Of a stretch of 64,000 nucleotides of DNA, positions 7,430 to 16,184 are shown piece after piece. Source of the DNA: Candidatus Gastranaerophilales bacterium (lineage in GTDB: Bacteria > Cyanobacteriota > Vampirovibrionia > Gastranaerophilales > Gastranaerophilaceae); the NCBI GenBank assembly GCA_944323875.1, contig CALUUH010000005.1:42118-106117 (forward strand), in the 5' to 3' direction. Made by a program: the position numbers and the translations under genes. The notes beneath the pieces are model-generated. The model worked only from the letters and a program-made list of their open reading frames with translations. It was not told the DNA's origin and did no database searches. Numbering within the stretch: the stretch's first letter is position 1; each line of letters opens with the position of its first letter.

Positions 7430-8666
7430 TTTCTAACTTACTCCTTAAATCTTTTCTGTCGATTGTTTCCTGTACTGAAGTATCAAGATTTTTGACAGAC
7501 ACCTGACCTTTTTCTATTTCATCTTCGCCTAAAATCACGGCGTATTTTGCCACTTTAGATGCTTTTTCAAGCTGCTTTGTAAATTTTTTATTACTCAAAT
7601 CAAATTCAACATCAAATCCTTGAGTTCTTAATTCTTCGGCCAATTGCATAGCATCAATAGAAGAATTTGATACGATATAAGCATCAAGTCTTTGCTGTTC
7701 ACATTTTGGCAAAAGAGCGTTTAGTCTTTCCATACCCATTGCCCAGCCGACAGCAGGAGTATCGTCACCGCCGAGGTTGCGGACAAGGCTATCATAACGG
7801 CCGCCGCCGCAGACAGCATTTTGTGACCCGAGATTGTTTGATTTTATCTCGAAAACAGTTCGGTTGTAATAATCCAACCCTCTTACAAGGAGTTTGTTTA
7901 CAACATATTTCACATTCATTTTGTCTAAATATTTTTTCAATTCGTCAAAGTGCTGTGCGCATTCTTCGCAGATAAAATCCGATTGGATTACTTTTTGTAT
8001 TTCCGGTTTTGCAAATATTGCCTTGCAGGATTCTACCTTACAGTCGAGTAGACGAAGCGGGTTTTTTTCATATCTGTTTTGACAGTCCTCACAAAGATTG
8101 TCAAATTCCGGTTTCAAAACTTCTTTAATTTTCTTTTTGTATTCTTCGCGGCATTCAGGACAACCCAGAGAATTTATCTCTACTTCCAAATCGTTTAACC
8201 CGAGTGCGTTAAGGTAGTTTACTGCAAGCAGAATAACCTCGGCATCAGCAGCCGGTTGTTTTACACCAAACAGTTCAACGCCTACCTGATGAAACTGTCT
8301 CTGGCGTCCTGCCTGAGGGCGTTCATAGCGGAACATCGGGCCTTTATACCAGAGTTTTACAGGCGGAGAAAGTCTTGACATCCCGTTTTCTATATAAGAG
8401 CGGACAACGCCTGCCGTATTTTCCGGACGTAATGTCAAGGAGCGATCGCTTTTTTCAAAGGTGTACATTTCTTTGTTTACAATATCGGTAGTATCTCCAA
8501 CCCCACGCGCAAAAAGTTCGGTTGCTTCAAATATCGGAGTTCTTATTTCCTGATAACCGTATCTTGTAAATATTTCCAGTGCTTTTTGCTCAAGATTGTG
8601 CCACTGGCCTATGTCTTGAGGTAAGATGTCCTTTGTTCCTTTGATTACGTTAATAATTTTCGCCAT
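7413..8666 (-). CDS. hisS: Histidyl-tRNA synthetase
   Basis: 417 residues, the class II HisRS size. It charges tRNA-His in the cytoplasm. The N-terminus IKGTKDILPQD, motif 2 region MFRYERPQAGRQRQFHQ and histidine-binding motif LVRGLDYYNRTVFEI are present, and a C-terminal anticodon-binding domain follows from about residue 325. A Cys-rich insertion (CPEC, CEDC, CEEC) between about residues 165 and 235 suggests a bound metal. The ATG at 8666 lies six bases after a perfect -10 box, so the transcript should start at or very near the start codon: a predicted leaderless mRNA. The next gene overlaps its 3' end. Confidence 0.97.
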   Translation of the reverse strand: MAKIINVIKGTKDILPQDIGQWHNLEQKALEIFTRYGYQEIRTPIFEATELFARGVGDTTDIVNKEMYTFEKSDRSLTLRPENTAGVVRSYIENGMSRLSPPVKLWYKGPMFRYERPQAGRQRQFHQVGVELFGVKQPAADAEVILLAVNYLNALGLNDLEVEINSLGCPECREEYKKKIKEVLKPEFDNLCEDCQNRYEKNPLRLLDCKVESCKAIFAKPEIQKVIQSDFICEECAQHFDELKKYLDKMNVKYVVNKLLVRGLDYYNRTVFEIKSNNLGSQNAVCGGGRYDSLVRNLGGDDTPAVGWAMGMERLNALLPKCEQQRLDAYIVSNSSIDAMQLAEELRTQGFDVEFDLSNKKFTKQLEKASKVAKYAVILGEDEIEKGQVSVKNLDTSVQETIDRKDLRSKLENVKNS

Positions 8667-8672
8667 AAAACA

Positions 8673-8701
8673 ATTATATTCCCTCGGGATTAAATTGTCA
8701 A
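8673..8701 (-). promoter_or_regulatory. hisS promoter, predicted leaderless
   Basis: TTGACA (8701-8696), 17-bp spacer, TATAAT (8678-8673), then six bases and the hisS ATG. A transcript starting seven bases after the -10 box would begin on the A of ATG. Confidence 0.85.
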
Positions 8702-8702
8702 C

Positions 8703-8730
8703 TTGCCATATTAAAAAAACATGTTACAAT
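8703..8730 (+). promoter_or_regulatory. Promoter of the TonB-like gene
   Basis: TTGCCA (8703-8708), 16-bp spacer, TACAAT (8725-8730). It is back to back with the hisS promoter. Confidence 0.55.
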
Positions 8731-8770
8731 ATAAGTAGATAATACATAGGATAAAGTGGTTTTGAGGTTG

Positions 8771-9493
8771 ATGAAAAAGTTTTTTTGTTTATTATTTACA
8801 CTGCTATTTGCCGTTGGAACAGCATTGGCAACAGAACAAGACATTGATGCTGCAATGAATGAATATTGTGATAATATTCAAACAAGTATACGGAACAATT
8901 TATATTACAGAGGCCATGAGAGTGCGGAAGTACTTGTGAGTTTTGAGGTTAATCCTGACGGTACAATTACCAATATAAATATAGACAAATCAGGTGGTGA
9001 GGCCTTTGATAAAGCTGTTACGGATGCTATACAAAAAGTCAGTCCATACAAACCGTTTCCGGAGGGGGCAAATCTGTCTTATATCAGAATGCAAAGCCAG
9101 TTTAAACATGTCGTCCGCAAAATTCAAAATGTAGAACAAAGAATGGCTATAATTCCGGTAAATCCGACACCACAGGAACAAGCATCTATAGATCAGTATA
9201 ATGAAAGTATTAACAAAATAGTTTATAATAAAATGCCTACGTATTTTGGCTATATTCCGCAAGAGGCAATGATTGAGTTAAAAATTAGCAGCGACGGAAG
9301 TATCAAATCATGCAAACTGCTGCGTACATCAGGAGTTGAAGACTACGACAAAAAGATTGAAGATACATATTCACGTATAAAGCTTCCGGCATTTCCGTCA
9401 AATTTGCAAACGCTTAAAGAGTTAACGTTCAAATTTGTTTTATATAGAAGTATAAATTCAAATCCAATGAATGGCATACCGGTTTTTAGGTAG
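8771..9493 (+). CDS. Secreted protein with two TonB-C-like domains
   Basis: About 240 residues from the ATG at 8771 (GAGG just upstream; a GTG at 8756 is an alternative). A signal peptide is followed by two repeats resembling the TonB C-terminal fold: VSFEVNPDGTITNINIDKSG with DKAVTDAIQK, and MIELKISSDGSIKSCKLLRT with DKKIEDTYSR. The pattern of a strand, an Asp-Gly turn and a helix with F/YDK is typical of TonB family proteins. There is no N-terminal proline-rich spanning region, so it is not a classical TonB. It is probably periplasmic. Role unknown. Confidence 0.65.
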   Translation: MKKFFCLLFTLLFAVGTALATEQDIDAAMNEYCDNIQTSIRNNLYYRGHESAEVLVSFEVNPDGTITNINIDKSGGEAFDKAVTDAIQKVSPYKPFPEGANLSYIRMQSQFKHVVRKIQNVEQRMAIIPVNPTPQEQASIDQYNESINKIVYNKMPTYFGYIPQEAMIELKISSDGSIKSCKLLRTSGVEDYDKKIEDTYSRIKLPAFPSNLQTLKELTFKFVLYRSINSNPMNGIPVFR

Positions 9494-9503
9494 TAATTTT
9501 ATT

Positions 9504-9531
9504 TTGTAAATTCCTTTTATCATATTATAAT
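9504..9531 (+). promoter_or_regulatory. Promoter of the HExxH protein, predicted leaderless
   Basis: TTGTAA (9504-9509), 16-bp spacer, TATAAT (9526-9531), then six bases and ATG at 9538. Confidence 0.65.
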
Positions 9532-9537
9532 ATTACT

Positions 9538-10356
9538 ATGCTTGTAAATGATTTAGTAAAATATTTTAAATTGCTCGGGCTGGATGTACACACAACTACA
9601 AAAGCACGTGGACATCAGGGATTTTTTATGAAAAACAGGATTGATATTTCAAAAAATCTTCCCGAATACCGTATCGTGCCGACACTCCTTCATGAATTTG
9701 CGCATTATATTCACTCCAAATTAGAACGAGACATAAACAAAACCGGCGGCTCACTAGAGGTTCTTTTTTTATCTAAAAATCCCGCTATTAAGGATGAATT
9801 GATTAAAGTGACGCACTTTGCTGATGGAAACTCCCTCTGTGTAAGGCTTTTGGAGCATAAGGCACGTGTAAAAGATAAAATCAAACAGTTAGAAAAAATC
9901 ATTAAGGCTGATTATCCCAACTTTATGCGCTCAAAAAAATTCAGGGAATTTGACAGATACATAAGGCGCTCAAAAGCAAGGTATTTATTGAAATACGACA
10001 GGGTCAAGATAATCGGCGGCTTTTTTGGTACGCGCGAGGAAGTTTTTACAATAGATAACCTTGAGAAAGATTTTCCGGACATGCCGGCGGCTTTTTGTGC
10101 ATATATACGGCTGCGTTCGGTCATGCGTAAACAATCCCGTATAACCTCAAGAATAAGCAGGTATAAAAAATATTACGAGCGTCCGACAGAACTTTTTGCA
10201 AGATTTGTCGAAGGATTATATATTGATAAAGAATGGACGCAGGCTCTGGCCCCTGTGACTTGCCGTATTTTTTATGACTTATTGGAGGACGGGCATTTTA
10301 TGGAGTTGAAAAACGCTTTACAAATGGCAGGCGTTTTAGAGTGCTGTCCCGTATAA
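9538..10356 (+). CDS. Putative zinc metallopeptidase-like protein (HEFAH motif)
   Basis: 272 residues, no signal peptide. LLHEFAHYIHSKLE near residue 60 is an HExxH zinc-binding helix in a hydrophobic setting, typical of gluzincin/SprT/ImmA-like minimal proteases. The rest is basic and helical, with repeated Arg/Lys-rich segments such as RRSKARYLLKYDR, and a second acidic region, PTELFARFVEGLY, could supply the third zinc ligand. No known family is recognised beyond the motif. No ribosome-binding site is seen: the start codon sits six bases after a -10 box. It converges with the TPR gene, one base apart. Confidence 0.55.
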   Translation: MLVNDLVKYFKLLGLDVHTTTKARGHQGFFMKNRIDISKNLPEYRIVPTLLHEFAHYIHSKLERDINKTGGSLEVLFLSKNPAIKDELIKVTHFADGNSLCVRLLEHKARVKDKIKQLEKIIKADYPNFMRSKKFREFDRYIRRSKARYLLKYDRVKIIGGFFGTREEVFTIDNLEKDFPDMPAAFCAYIRLRSVMRKQSRITSRISRYKKYYERPTELFARFVEGLYIDKEWTQALAPVTCRIFYDLLEDGHFMELKNALQMAGVLECCPV

Positions 10357-10357
10357 T

Positions 10358-12121
10358 TTATGAAAGCCTTCTAATCATTTCGTGCGCTTCTTCACATTCA
10401 GGGAAAGCTGATACTATTTTGTCCAACTGTTCAAGCGCTTTATCTGTCTCCTTGAGTTTTTCCAGACATTTAGCACTACTCAGCAAGAGATTTAAATTCA
10501 AAGGATTATCTTTCAGCATTTTTTCAAAAATAGTATTAGCCTGAGTGTAATTGCCGAGTTCATAATAGCAAAGCGCCAGAAGATTTTCGACATCATGTGT
10601 TTTTTCAACTTCGTATGAAGTTATAAAATATCGTTTTGCTTCTTCGTAATCACCTGTCAGGAATTTTATTTTGCCTGCAATATAAGTAACAAAACTTTCA
10701 TTCGGTGCATGTTTTAGTGCTTTTTCTATTTCTTCCCATGCGTTGTCAAAATCTTTCAATAAAATTTTGTTTAAAGCCGAGAAGGCAAGCGCATTCACAT
10801 CCTCCGGACGTTTTTCAAGTGCTTTTTGGTAATATTCATCAGCCTGTTTAAAATCTGTTGTGGCATGCAGATAATTTGCATATTCAAAAAGAATGGAAAA
10901 GCTTTCAGGATCCGCTTTGAGCGCTTTTTCAAATTCATCTTTAGCATAGTCAAACAAACGTTTAGACAGATAAATTACCCCGAGATCTTTATGAGCAGGG
11001 GCAAAATCCGGATTAAGTTCGATAACCTTTTTCAGGATTTTTTCAGCTTTATCCATGTCGTTTGTCATAACGCATACGTGCGCAAATTCATAATACAAAT
11101 CATGAGACGCATTGCCCATTACAATAATGCGTTCATAAATATCTTTTGCTTTTATCGGCTGGCCGATTTTCAAATATAAATTAGCCAGTTTTTGCGACAT
11201 TGTAACTGATTTAGGGTTAAGCATAACCAGATGCGCCAGAATACCTATTGCCATATCCAGTTTACCCACCATTTCGTAGCAGGTTGCAAGATTATATTGA
11301 TAGTTCGGTTTTTCCGGATGGCTCGCAACAAGCATTTTGTAATGCTTAATCGCACTTTCAAAATCCTGCGCCTTAACTTCAGAAAGTGCCATTGCTACAA
11401 GATATGTATCCTGATGTTCTAAATCATAAGCCTTTTGGAAATAAACACAGGCTTCTTTATGTTTGTTTTGTATTTGCAAAATTGACGCTATATTATAATA
11501 GGTAATAGAGCTTGAATCATCAAGTTCAGCCGCTTTGATAAAGTTTTCATAAGCCTTTTCAAGATTGCCTATTGTAACGTAAGATGTGCCGAGATTGTTG
11601 TAAAGCTGCGCGTGCTCCGGATTAAGTTCAAGAGCTTTTTCCAGATAGTAAACACTTTCATCAAACTTTTTCATAGACATATATGCAGTGCCTATGATGT
11701 AGAAAATTGTATAATCATCATCAGAAAATGCTATTGCTTTTTTGCCGAGTTCAATTGCTTTGTCCGGCTGCTTTGATTTGACATAGATTATGCATAAACA
11801 TTTATATGCTTCCAGATAATTTTCGCGTAATTCAAGAACCTTTTGGTAAGCCGGAACTGCATGGAGGTAATCTTCAAGATTATCGTAGCAGTTTGCCAGA
11901 TAAAACCAGCTTGCCGCATCTTCAGCGTTATATTTTACGATTGTTTCAAAAACGCTGCGGCCTTCTTCATAATTCTCAAGATTAATATCGCACAATCCCA
12001 GGAGTTTCAGTGCTTCAATATCACGTTCGTCATCAGAGATAAATTCTTTTAATTCCTGACGTGCTTCTGTAAATTTTTTATCAGCTATTAAATTTCTTAT
12101 ATTGTCTAAAGTTATTTCCAT
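10358..12121 (-). CDS. Large TPR-repeat protein
   Basis: 587 residues from the ATG at 12121. Almost the whole length is tandem tetratricopeptide repeats, with the typical spacing seen in ALELNPEHAQLYNNLGTSYV, YENFIKAAELDDSSSITYYN and ALKADPESFSILFEYANYLH. TPR arrays bind partner proteins, and no catalytic domain is attached. No signal peptide is visible, so it is probably cytoplasmic. The longer frame from 12157 crosses the promoter and is unlikely. The start codon is seven bases after TATAAT. It is divergent from mnmE with two back-to-back promoters; the partner is unknown. Confidence 0.85.
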   Translation of the reverse strand: MEITLDNIRNLIADKKFTEARQELKEFISDDERDIEALKLLGLCDINLENYEEGRSVFETIVKYNAEDAASWFYLANCYDNLEDYLHAVPAYQKVLELRENYLEAYKCLCIIYVKSKQPDKAIELGKKAIAFSDDDYTIFYIIGTAYMSMKKFDESVYYLEKALELNPEHAQLYNNLGTSYVTIGNLEKAYENFIKAAELDDSSSITYYNIASILQIQNKHKEACVYFQKAYDLEHQDTYLVAMALSEVKAQDFESAIKHYKMLVASHPEKPNYQYNLATCYEMVGKLDMAIGILAHLVMLNPKSVTMSQKLANLYLKIGQPIKAKDIYERIIVMGNASHDLYYEFAHVCVMTNDMDKAEKILKKVIELNPDFAPAHKDLGVIYLSKRLFDYAKDEFEKALKADPESFSILFEYANYLHATTDFKQADEYYQKALEKRPEDVNALAFSALNKILLKDFDNAWEEIEKALKHAPNESFVTYIAGKIKFLTGDYEEAKRYFITSYEVEKTHDVENLLALCYYELGNYTQANTIFEKMLKDNPLNLNLLLSSAKCLEKLKETDKALEQLDKIVSAFPECEEAHEMIRRLS

Positions 12122-12128
12122 AACAGAT

Positions 12129-12157
12129 ATTATAGCAGGAACTGGACAAAATCGCAA
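12129..12157 (-). promoter_or_regulatory. TPR gene promoter, predicted leaderless
   Basis: TTGCGA (12157-12152), 17-bp spacer, TATAAT (12134-12129), then seven bases and the ATG at 12121. Confidence 0.6.
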
Positions 12158-12172
12158 ATATTGTGCTAATGT
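12143..12172 (+). promoter_or_regulatory. mnmE promoter, predicted leaderless
   Basis: TGGACA (12143-12148), 18-bp spacer, TAATGT (12167-12172), then six bases and ATG at 12179. It overlaps the divergent TPR promoter. Confidence 0.5.
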
Positions 12173-12178
12173 ATGTGT

Positions 12179-13519
12179 ATGAACATTTTACAGGAATTTG
12201 ACACAATAACAGCCATAGCAACCCCGATAGGTACCGGCGGAGTCGGTGTAATAAGGATTTCCGGCGAGAACAGTTTTGAGATTATCGGGAAAATCTTTAC
12301 TAAAAAAAATCTTGAAGCCGGCCGCATAGCCCATGGCTGGATTGTTGACAGTGACAAAAAGATAGATGAAGTTCTGGTATTGCCTTTTAGAGCGCCAAAC
12401 AGCTATACAGGCGAAGATGTAATAGAAATTCATTGCCATGGCGGGATTAATGTTGTGCGAAACATCCTTGATCTGGTCTTGAAAAACGGTGCACGAACAG
12501 CAGAACGCGGCGAGTTTACAAAACGCGCTTTTTTGAATAAAAAAATGGATTTGTCGCAGGCCGAAGCTGTTGCGGATTTAATCCATGCCAGAACACGTAA
12601 TTTTGCAAAACAGTCAGCAAAAAATTTATCCGGTGTGCTTGGAGAAAGAATTAAAGAAATACGCTCGGATATTTTTAATGTATTGTCCAAAATTATTGCA
12701 GGGATAGATTTTCCGGAAGATGTTGCAGAACCCGAATATCCGTATATAATTTCGGAGTTTGAAAAGGCTCTTGATAAAATCGACAAAATTCTTGCGGGCG
12801 CAAAGTCCTCAGATATACTCCGTCAAGGGGTAAAAATCGCGATTGTCGGCCGGCCAAATGTAGGTAAATCCTCACTGTTTAATACATTGTTAAACGTTGA
12901 GCGTGCAATTGTTACAGATATTGCCGGTACAACACGTGATGTGCTGAAAGAAAATCTTGACTGGGATATCGCAATTACTCTTATAGATACAGCAGGAATA
13001 CGCGAGAGCGAAGATGTCGGCAAAGTCGAAGAAATAGGGATTGAATATTCCAAACAGTCCGCCGAAGATGCTGATCTTGTGCTTTTTATGTATGACATTG
13101 CCGCAGGTATGAATGATGAGGACAAAACCATACTCAATTTAATTAAAGACAAAAAGCATCTTATCATCGCTAACAAAATTGACCTGATAGAGAGTATGCA
13201 GTCACAATCTGATGAAATCTTAATTTCTACCAAAACCGGAGCGGGTATTGAAGATTTAAAAACAAAAATTAAAGAGATTGTTTATAATTTTTCACCGGAA
13301 GAAATGGAATACGTCACCAACAAACGTCAGCAGGATTGTCTGGAAAAGTGCCGTGAAAGTTTAGTACAGGCGCTTGAGGCCGCAAAATCAGGTGAATTGC
13401 AGGATCTTATTTCTATTGATTTGAAATCAGCGCTCTTATACCTTGATGAAATTACAGGTGAAGTTATAACAGATGAAATTCTAAACAATATTTTTGATCA
13501 TTTTTGTATAGGAAAATAA
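12179..13519 (+). CDS. mnmE: tRNA modification GTPase MnmE
   Basis: 446 residues from the ATG at 12179 (ATG 12173 is also in frame; the promoter spacing favours 12179). MnmE with MnmG modifies wobble uridine 34 of several tRNAs. The N-terminal folate-binding domain (TITAIATPIGTGGVGVIRIS) is followed by a helical domain and an inserted Ras-like G domain with GRPNVGKSSLFNTL near residue 223, the DTAG switch region and NKID. The C-terminus FCIGK contains the invariant catalytic Cys of the CxGK motif. The usual partner mnmG is not in this window. Confidence 0.97.
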   Translation: MNILQEFDTITAIATPIGTGGVGVIRISGENSFEIIGKIFTKKNLEAGRIAHGWIVDSDKKIDEVLVLPFRAPNSYTGEDVIEIHCHGGINVVRNILDLVLKNGARTAERGEFTKRAFLNKKMDLSQAEAVADLIHARTRNFAKQSAKNLSGVLGERIKEIRSDIFNVLSKIIAGIDFPEDVAEPEYPYIISEFEKALDKIDKILAGAKSSDILRQGVKIAIVGRPNVGKSSLFNTLLNVERAIVTDIAGTTRDVLKENLDWDIAITLIDTAGIRESEDVGKVEEIGIEYSKQSAEDADLVLFMYDIAAGMNDEDKTILNLIKDKKHLIIANKIDLIESMQSQSDEILISTKTGAGIEDLKTKIKEIVYNFSPEEMEYVTNKRQQDCLEKCRESLVQALEAAKSGELQDLISIDLKSALLYLDEITGEVITDEILNNIFDHFCIGK

Positions 13520-13588
13520 ATTTAATATCCGGTACATATAATCAAAATGAAAAAAATTTTTAACAAATTTGTATAAGGCTTTGGATAT

Positions 13589-15805
13589 TTACAGAATATC
13601 TAACGGGTCAACATCAATGGAGAGTTTAATGTCTTTTGGCATATTTATTTTGTTCAGGAAACTTGATATAAAGTTATGCCCTTTTTCTCCCAGCTTGTTT
13701 TTTATCAGGATTTGGAAACGATACATACTGTTAATCCGTTCGATCACACACGGAGTCGGGCCAAGAACTTCCAGACGCTCGCCAATGCCGTATTTTTCAA
13801 TCATTGTACACAACCTTAACGCAATTTCCTGCGCGGACTTTTCTGCACGGAAATTGTTTTCACAACTCAATATAAGCCGGATGATTTGACTGAACGGCGG
13901 ATAATCAAATTCTTCGCGCGCAACAATTTCTGTGTTGTAAAATTCATTGTAATTCTGGGATTTTGCACTTTCTAACGCATAAAAATCAGGATTGTATGTC
14001 TGGAAAAATACATTGCCTGCGAATTCGCCGCGTCCTGCACGCCCTGCAACCTGCGTTAATAATTGAAAACCGCGCTCTGAGGCCCTGAAATCCGGCAAAT
14101 TGAAACTTGCATCAGCCGAGATTACCCCGACAAGCGTTACATTTGGGTTGTCTAACCCCTTGGCAATCATCTGTGTGCCTACAAGAATATCTATATCTCC
14201 TTTTTGAAACCGTTCCAAAAGCCTTATGTGTTCACCTTTACGTACCATAACATCACTGTCTACACGCTCAATTCTGTAGTCAGGATACAATTCTTTTATA
14301 AGCATCTCAATTTTTTGAGTACCTGTTCCGCTGGTTTTCAACGCATCAGAATAACACTCCGGACATGTATCAGGAAAAGGCTCGATATGGTTGCAATAAT
14401 GACATTTCAATACTTTGTCTTTTGCGTGCCAAATCATAGGTATTGCGCAGTTCGGACACTCAATTACATGTCCGCAGGCCTGACATTGCGTAAAGGTTGA
14501 AAAACCGCGCCTGTTTATTAACAAAATTACCTGCTGCCCCCTTGAAACCGTTTCTACTATTGCACTTTGCAATGGTTTCGAAATGATACTACGGTAAGCC
14601 GCCCGTCCGTGCTCCTGCATGTTTATAACAGTTACCGGCGGTACTTTGGCGTCATTGTAGCGTTTTTTCAACTCAAAAAGATTACCTGTATTGACAGCTC
14701 TGTAGTATGACGAAATATCAGGTGTTGCAGACCCTAAGATTAGCGAGCAGTCGTGAAATTCGGCCAATTTTCGTGCGACGATGCGGGCATCATATCGCGG
14801 AGCAGGATTTGTCTGCTTGTAAGCACCTTCATGTTCTTCATCTATTATAATTAATCCTATGTTTTTCAACGGGGCAAAAACTGCCGAACGCGCTCCGGCA
14901 AGGATTTTAATTTCATTGCGGTAAAGTTTTTGCCATACATCATATCGTTCGCCTTCTGAAATACTGCTATGCCATATCGCAACATCTTCTGTGCCGAATT
15001 TTTTTGCGAGCCGCTTGGTCAGTTGTGATGCAAGTGCTATTTCAGGCGCGAGAAACAGGATGTTTTTGCCGGATTTGATAGTGTCATCAATAAGCTTGAA
15101 ATAAACTTCGGTCTTGCCGGAGGCCGTTACACCATGGAGAAGCATTTCTTTATTAATCCGGTTGGGTGAGGGGTCAAATATTTTTTTCTTTATCCCTTCA
15201 TAAACTTTCTGCTGATCGCCGGAAAGCTCAAATAGCGGTTCGCGCTCGGAAATTCGTAAAATATCCAGCGGATTTCTGTAAATATCCTCGTTCGTAAGCC
15301 GCAAACAGCCGAGTGCCTCAAGCTTTTTTACGGTGGTACGGGTTGTTTTAGCCATTTTTTCAAATACAATAAGCGGACACTTCCCGGTTTCTTTCAAAAC
15401 TTCCAATACCTGAATTTGTCTTTTGCCGGCTCCGTCAAACGTTACAAATTCCACGGCCTGTTCTGTTTTTGCGGCTTTTTCTATTAACTTCATAGGAATA
15501 GCCGCATTTAAAACGGTTACCAGATCAGTACAATAATAATTCGCTACCCATTCCAGCAGCTTCAAATATTCTATTGAAAAAAGCGGGTTTTCATCGAGAA
15601 TTTTGTTGATTTTTTTTGCCCGAATTTCTTCGGGTAAATAGTCAGAAAACCCTACACAAAAAGCATTAATAAGCCCCTGTCGTCCAAAAGGTACAAGAAT
15701 GGCCTGCCCGATTTGGATTTTATCTTTCATCTCGTCGGGGATAAGATAACTGAAAGTTTTAACCCCGAGACCTTTGATATTTACAAGGGCTAATGCATAT
15801 TTCAC
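13589..15805 (-). CDS. priA: Primosomal protein N' (PriA helicase)
   Basis: 738 residues. PriA is a 3'-5' SF2 helicase that restarts stalled replication forks. Walker A GVTASGKTEVY lies near residue 225 and the DEEH box near 320 (IIDEEHEGAYKQ). The paired zinc-binding cysteines at about 438-480 (CQACGHVIECPNC, CHYCNH, CPEC) and the late helicase motif QVAGRAGRGEF are intact. Translation starts on a GTG whose first base is the last base of the TAG stop of the upstream PC4-like gene, so the two are translationally coupled. Confidence 0.96.
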   Translation of the reverse strand: MKYALALVNIKGLGVKTFSYLIPDEMKDKIQIGQAILVPFGRQGLINAFCVGFSDYLPEEIRAKKINKILDENPLFSIEYLKLLEWVANYYCTDLVTVLNAAIPMKLIEKAAKTEQAVEFVTFDGAGKRQIQVLEVLKETGKCPLIVFEKMAKTTRTTVKKLEALGCLRLTNEDIYRNPLDILRISEREPLFELSGDQQKVYEGIKKKIFDPSPNRINKEMLLHGVTASGKTEVYFKLIDDTIKSGKNILFLAPEIALASQLTKRLAKKFGTEDVAIWHSSISEGERYDVWQKLYRNEIKILAGARSAVFAPLKNIGLIIIDEEHEGAYKQTNPAPRYDARIVARKLAEFHDCSLILGSATPDISSYYRAVNTGNLFELKKRYNDAKVPPVTVINMQEHGRAAYRSIISKPLQSAIVETVSRGQQVILLINRRGFSTFTQCQACGHVIECPNCAIPMIWHAKDKVLKCHYCNHIEPFPDTCPECYSDALKTSGTGTQKIEMLIKELYPDYRIERVDSDVMVRKGEHIRLLERFQKGDIDILVGTQMIAKGLDNPNVTLVGVISADASFNLPDFRASERGFQLLTQVAGRAGRGEFAGNVFFQTYNPDFYALESAKSQNYNEFYNTEIVAREEFDYPPFSQIIRLILSCENNFRAEKSAQEIALRLCTMIEKYGIGERLEVLGPTPCVIERINSMYRFQILIKNKLGEKGHNFISSFLNKINMPKDIKLSIDVDPLDIL

Positions 15806-16041
15806 TATTCAGCCTCAGCCATGAATTCTTTTTTAGCGTCCTCAATTGCTTCAGAGAGCAGGTCTAATTGTTCCGGTGTGAAAGTAACGCCTTTTTTGGT
15901 CGGAATCCAGGTTGCGCCGTCATCAGTAGTGTAGAATATTCTCATATTCAGATAACTTTTACCTTTGTACTCACTTACAGAGATTTGAAGTTGTTCTGTC
16001 GGTGTTCTTTCAATAGTCGCCAAAATTTTTGCATCTGCCAT
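15805..16041 (-). CDS. PC4/p15-type ssDNA-binding protein
   Basis: 78 residues. The segment LQISVSEYKGKSYLNMRIFY and then WIPTKKGVTFTPEQLDLLSE match the PC4 (transcriptional coactivator p15) family: a beta-sheet with a helix that binds single-stranded DNA as a dimer, and the KKGVTF/LxxEQ-type motif. Bacterial members are thought to act on ssDNA or transcription. AAAGGAG precedes the ATG. Coupling to priA by a one-base overlap suggests a shared role at replication forks (inference). Confidence 0.8.
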   Translation of the reverse strand: MADAKILATIERTPTEQLQISVSEYKGKSYLNMRIFYTTDDGATWIPTKKGVTFTPEQLDLLSEAIEDAKKEFMAEAE

Positions 16042-16184
16042 AATACTCTCCTTTAAATAACTTTCAACAAATTTATTATAACATAAAAATTAATGATCTA
16101 TTCTTGTGTATACTTGATAAAGAAATGGAAACACTTAGCTTTTGGACTTATGCTTAAAAAGAATTGTTTAATAGTATATTTGTC

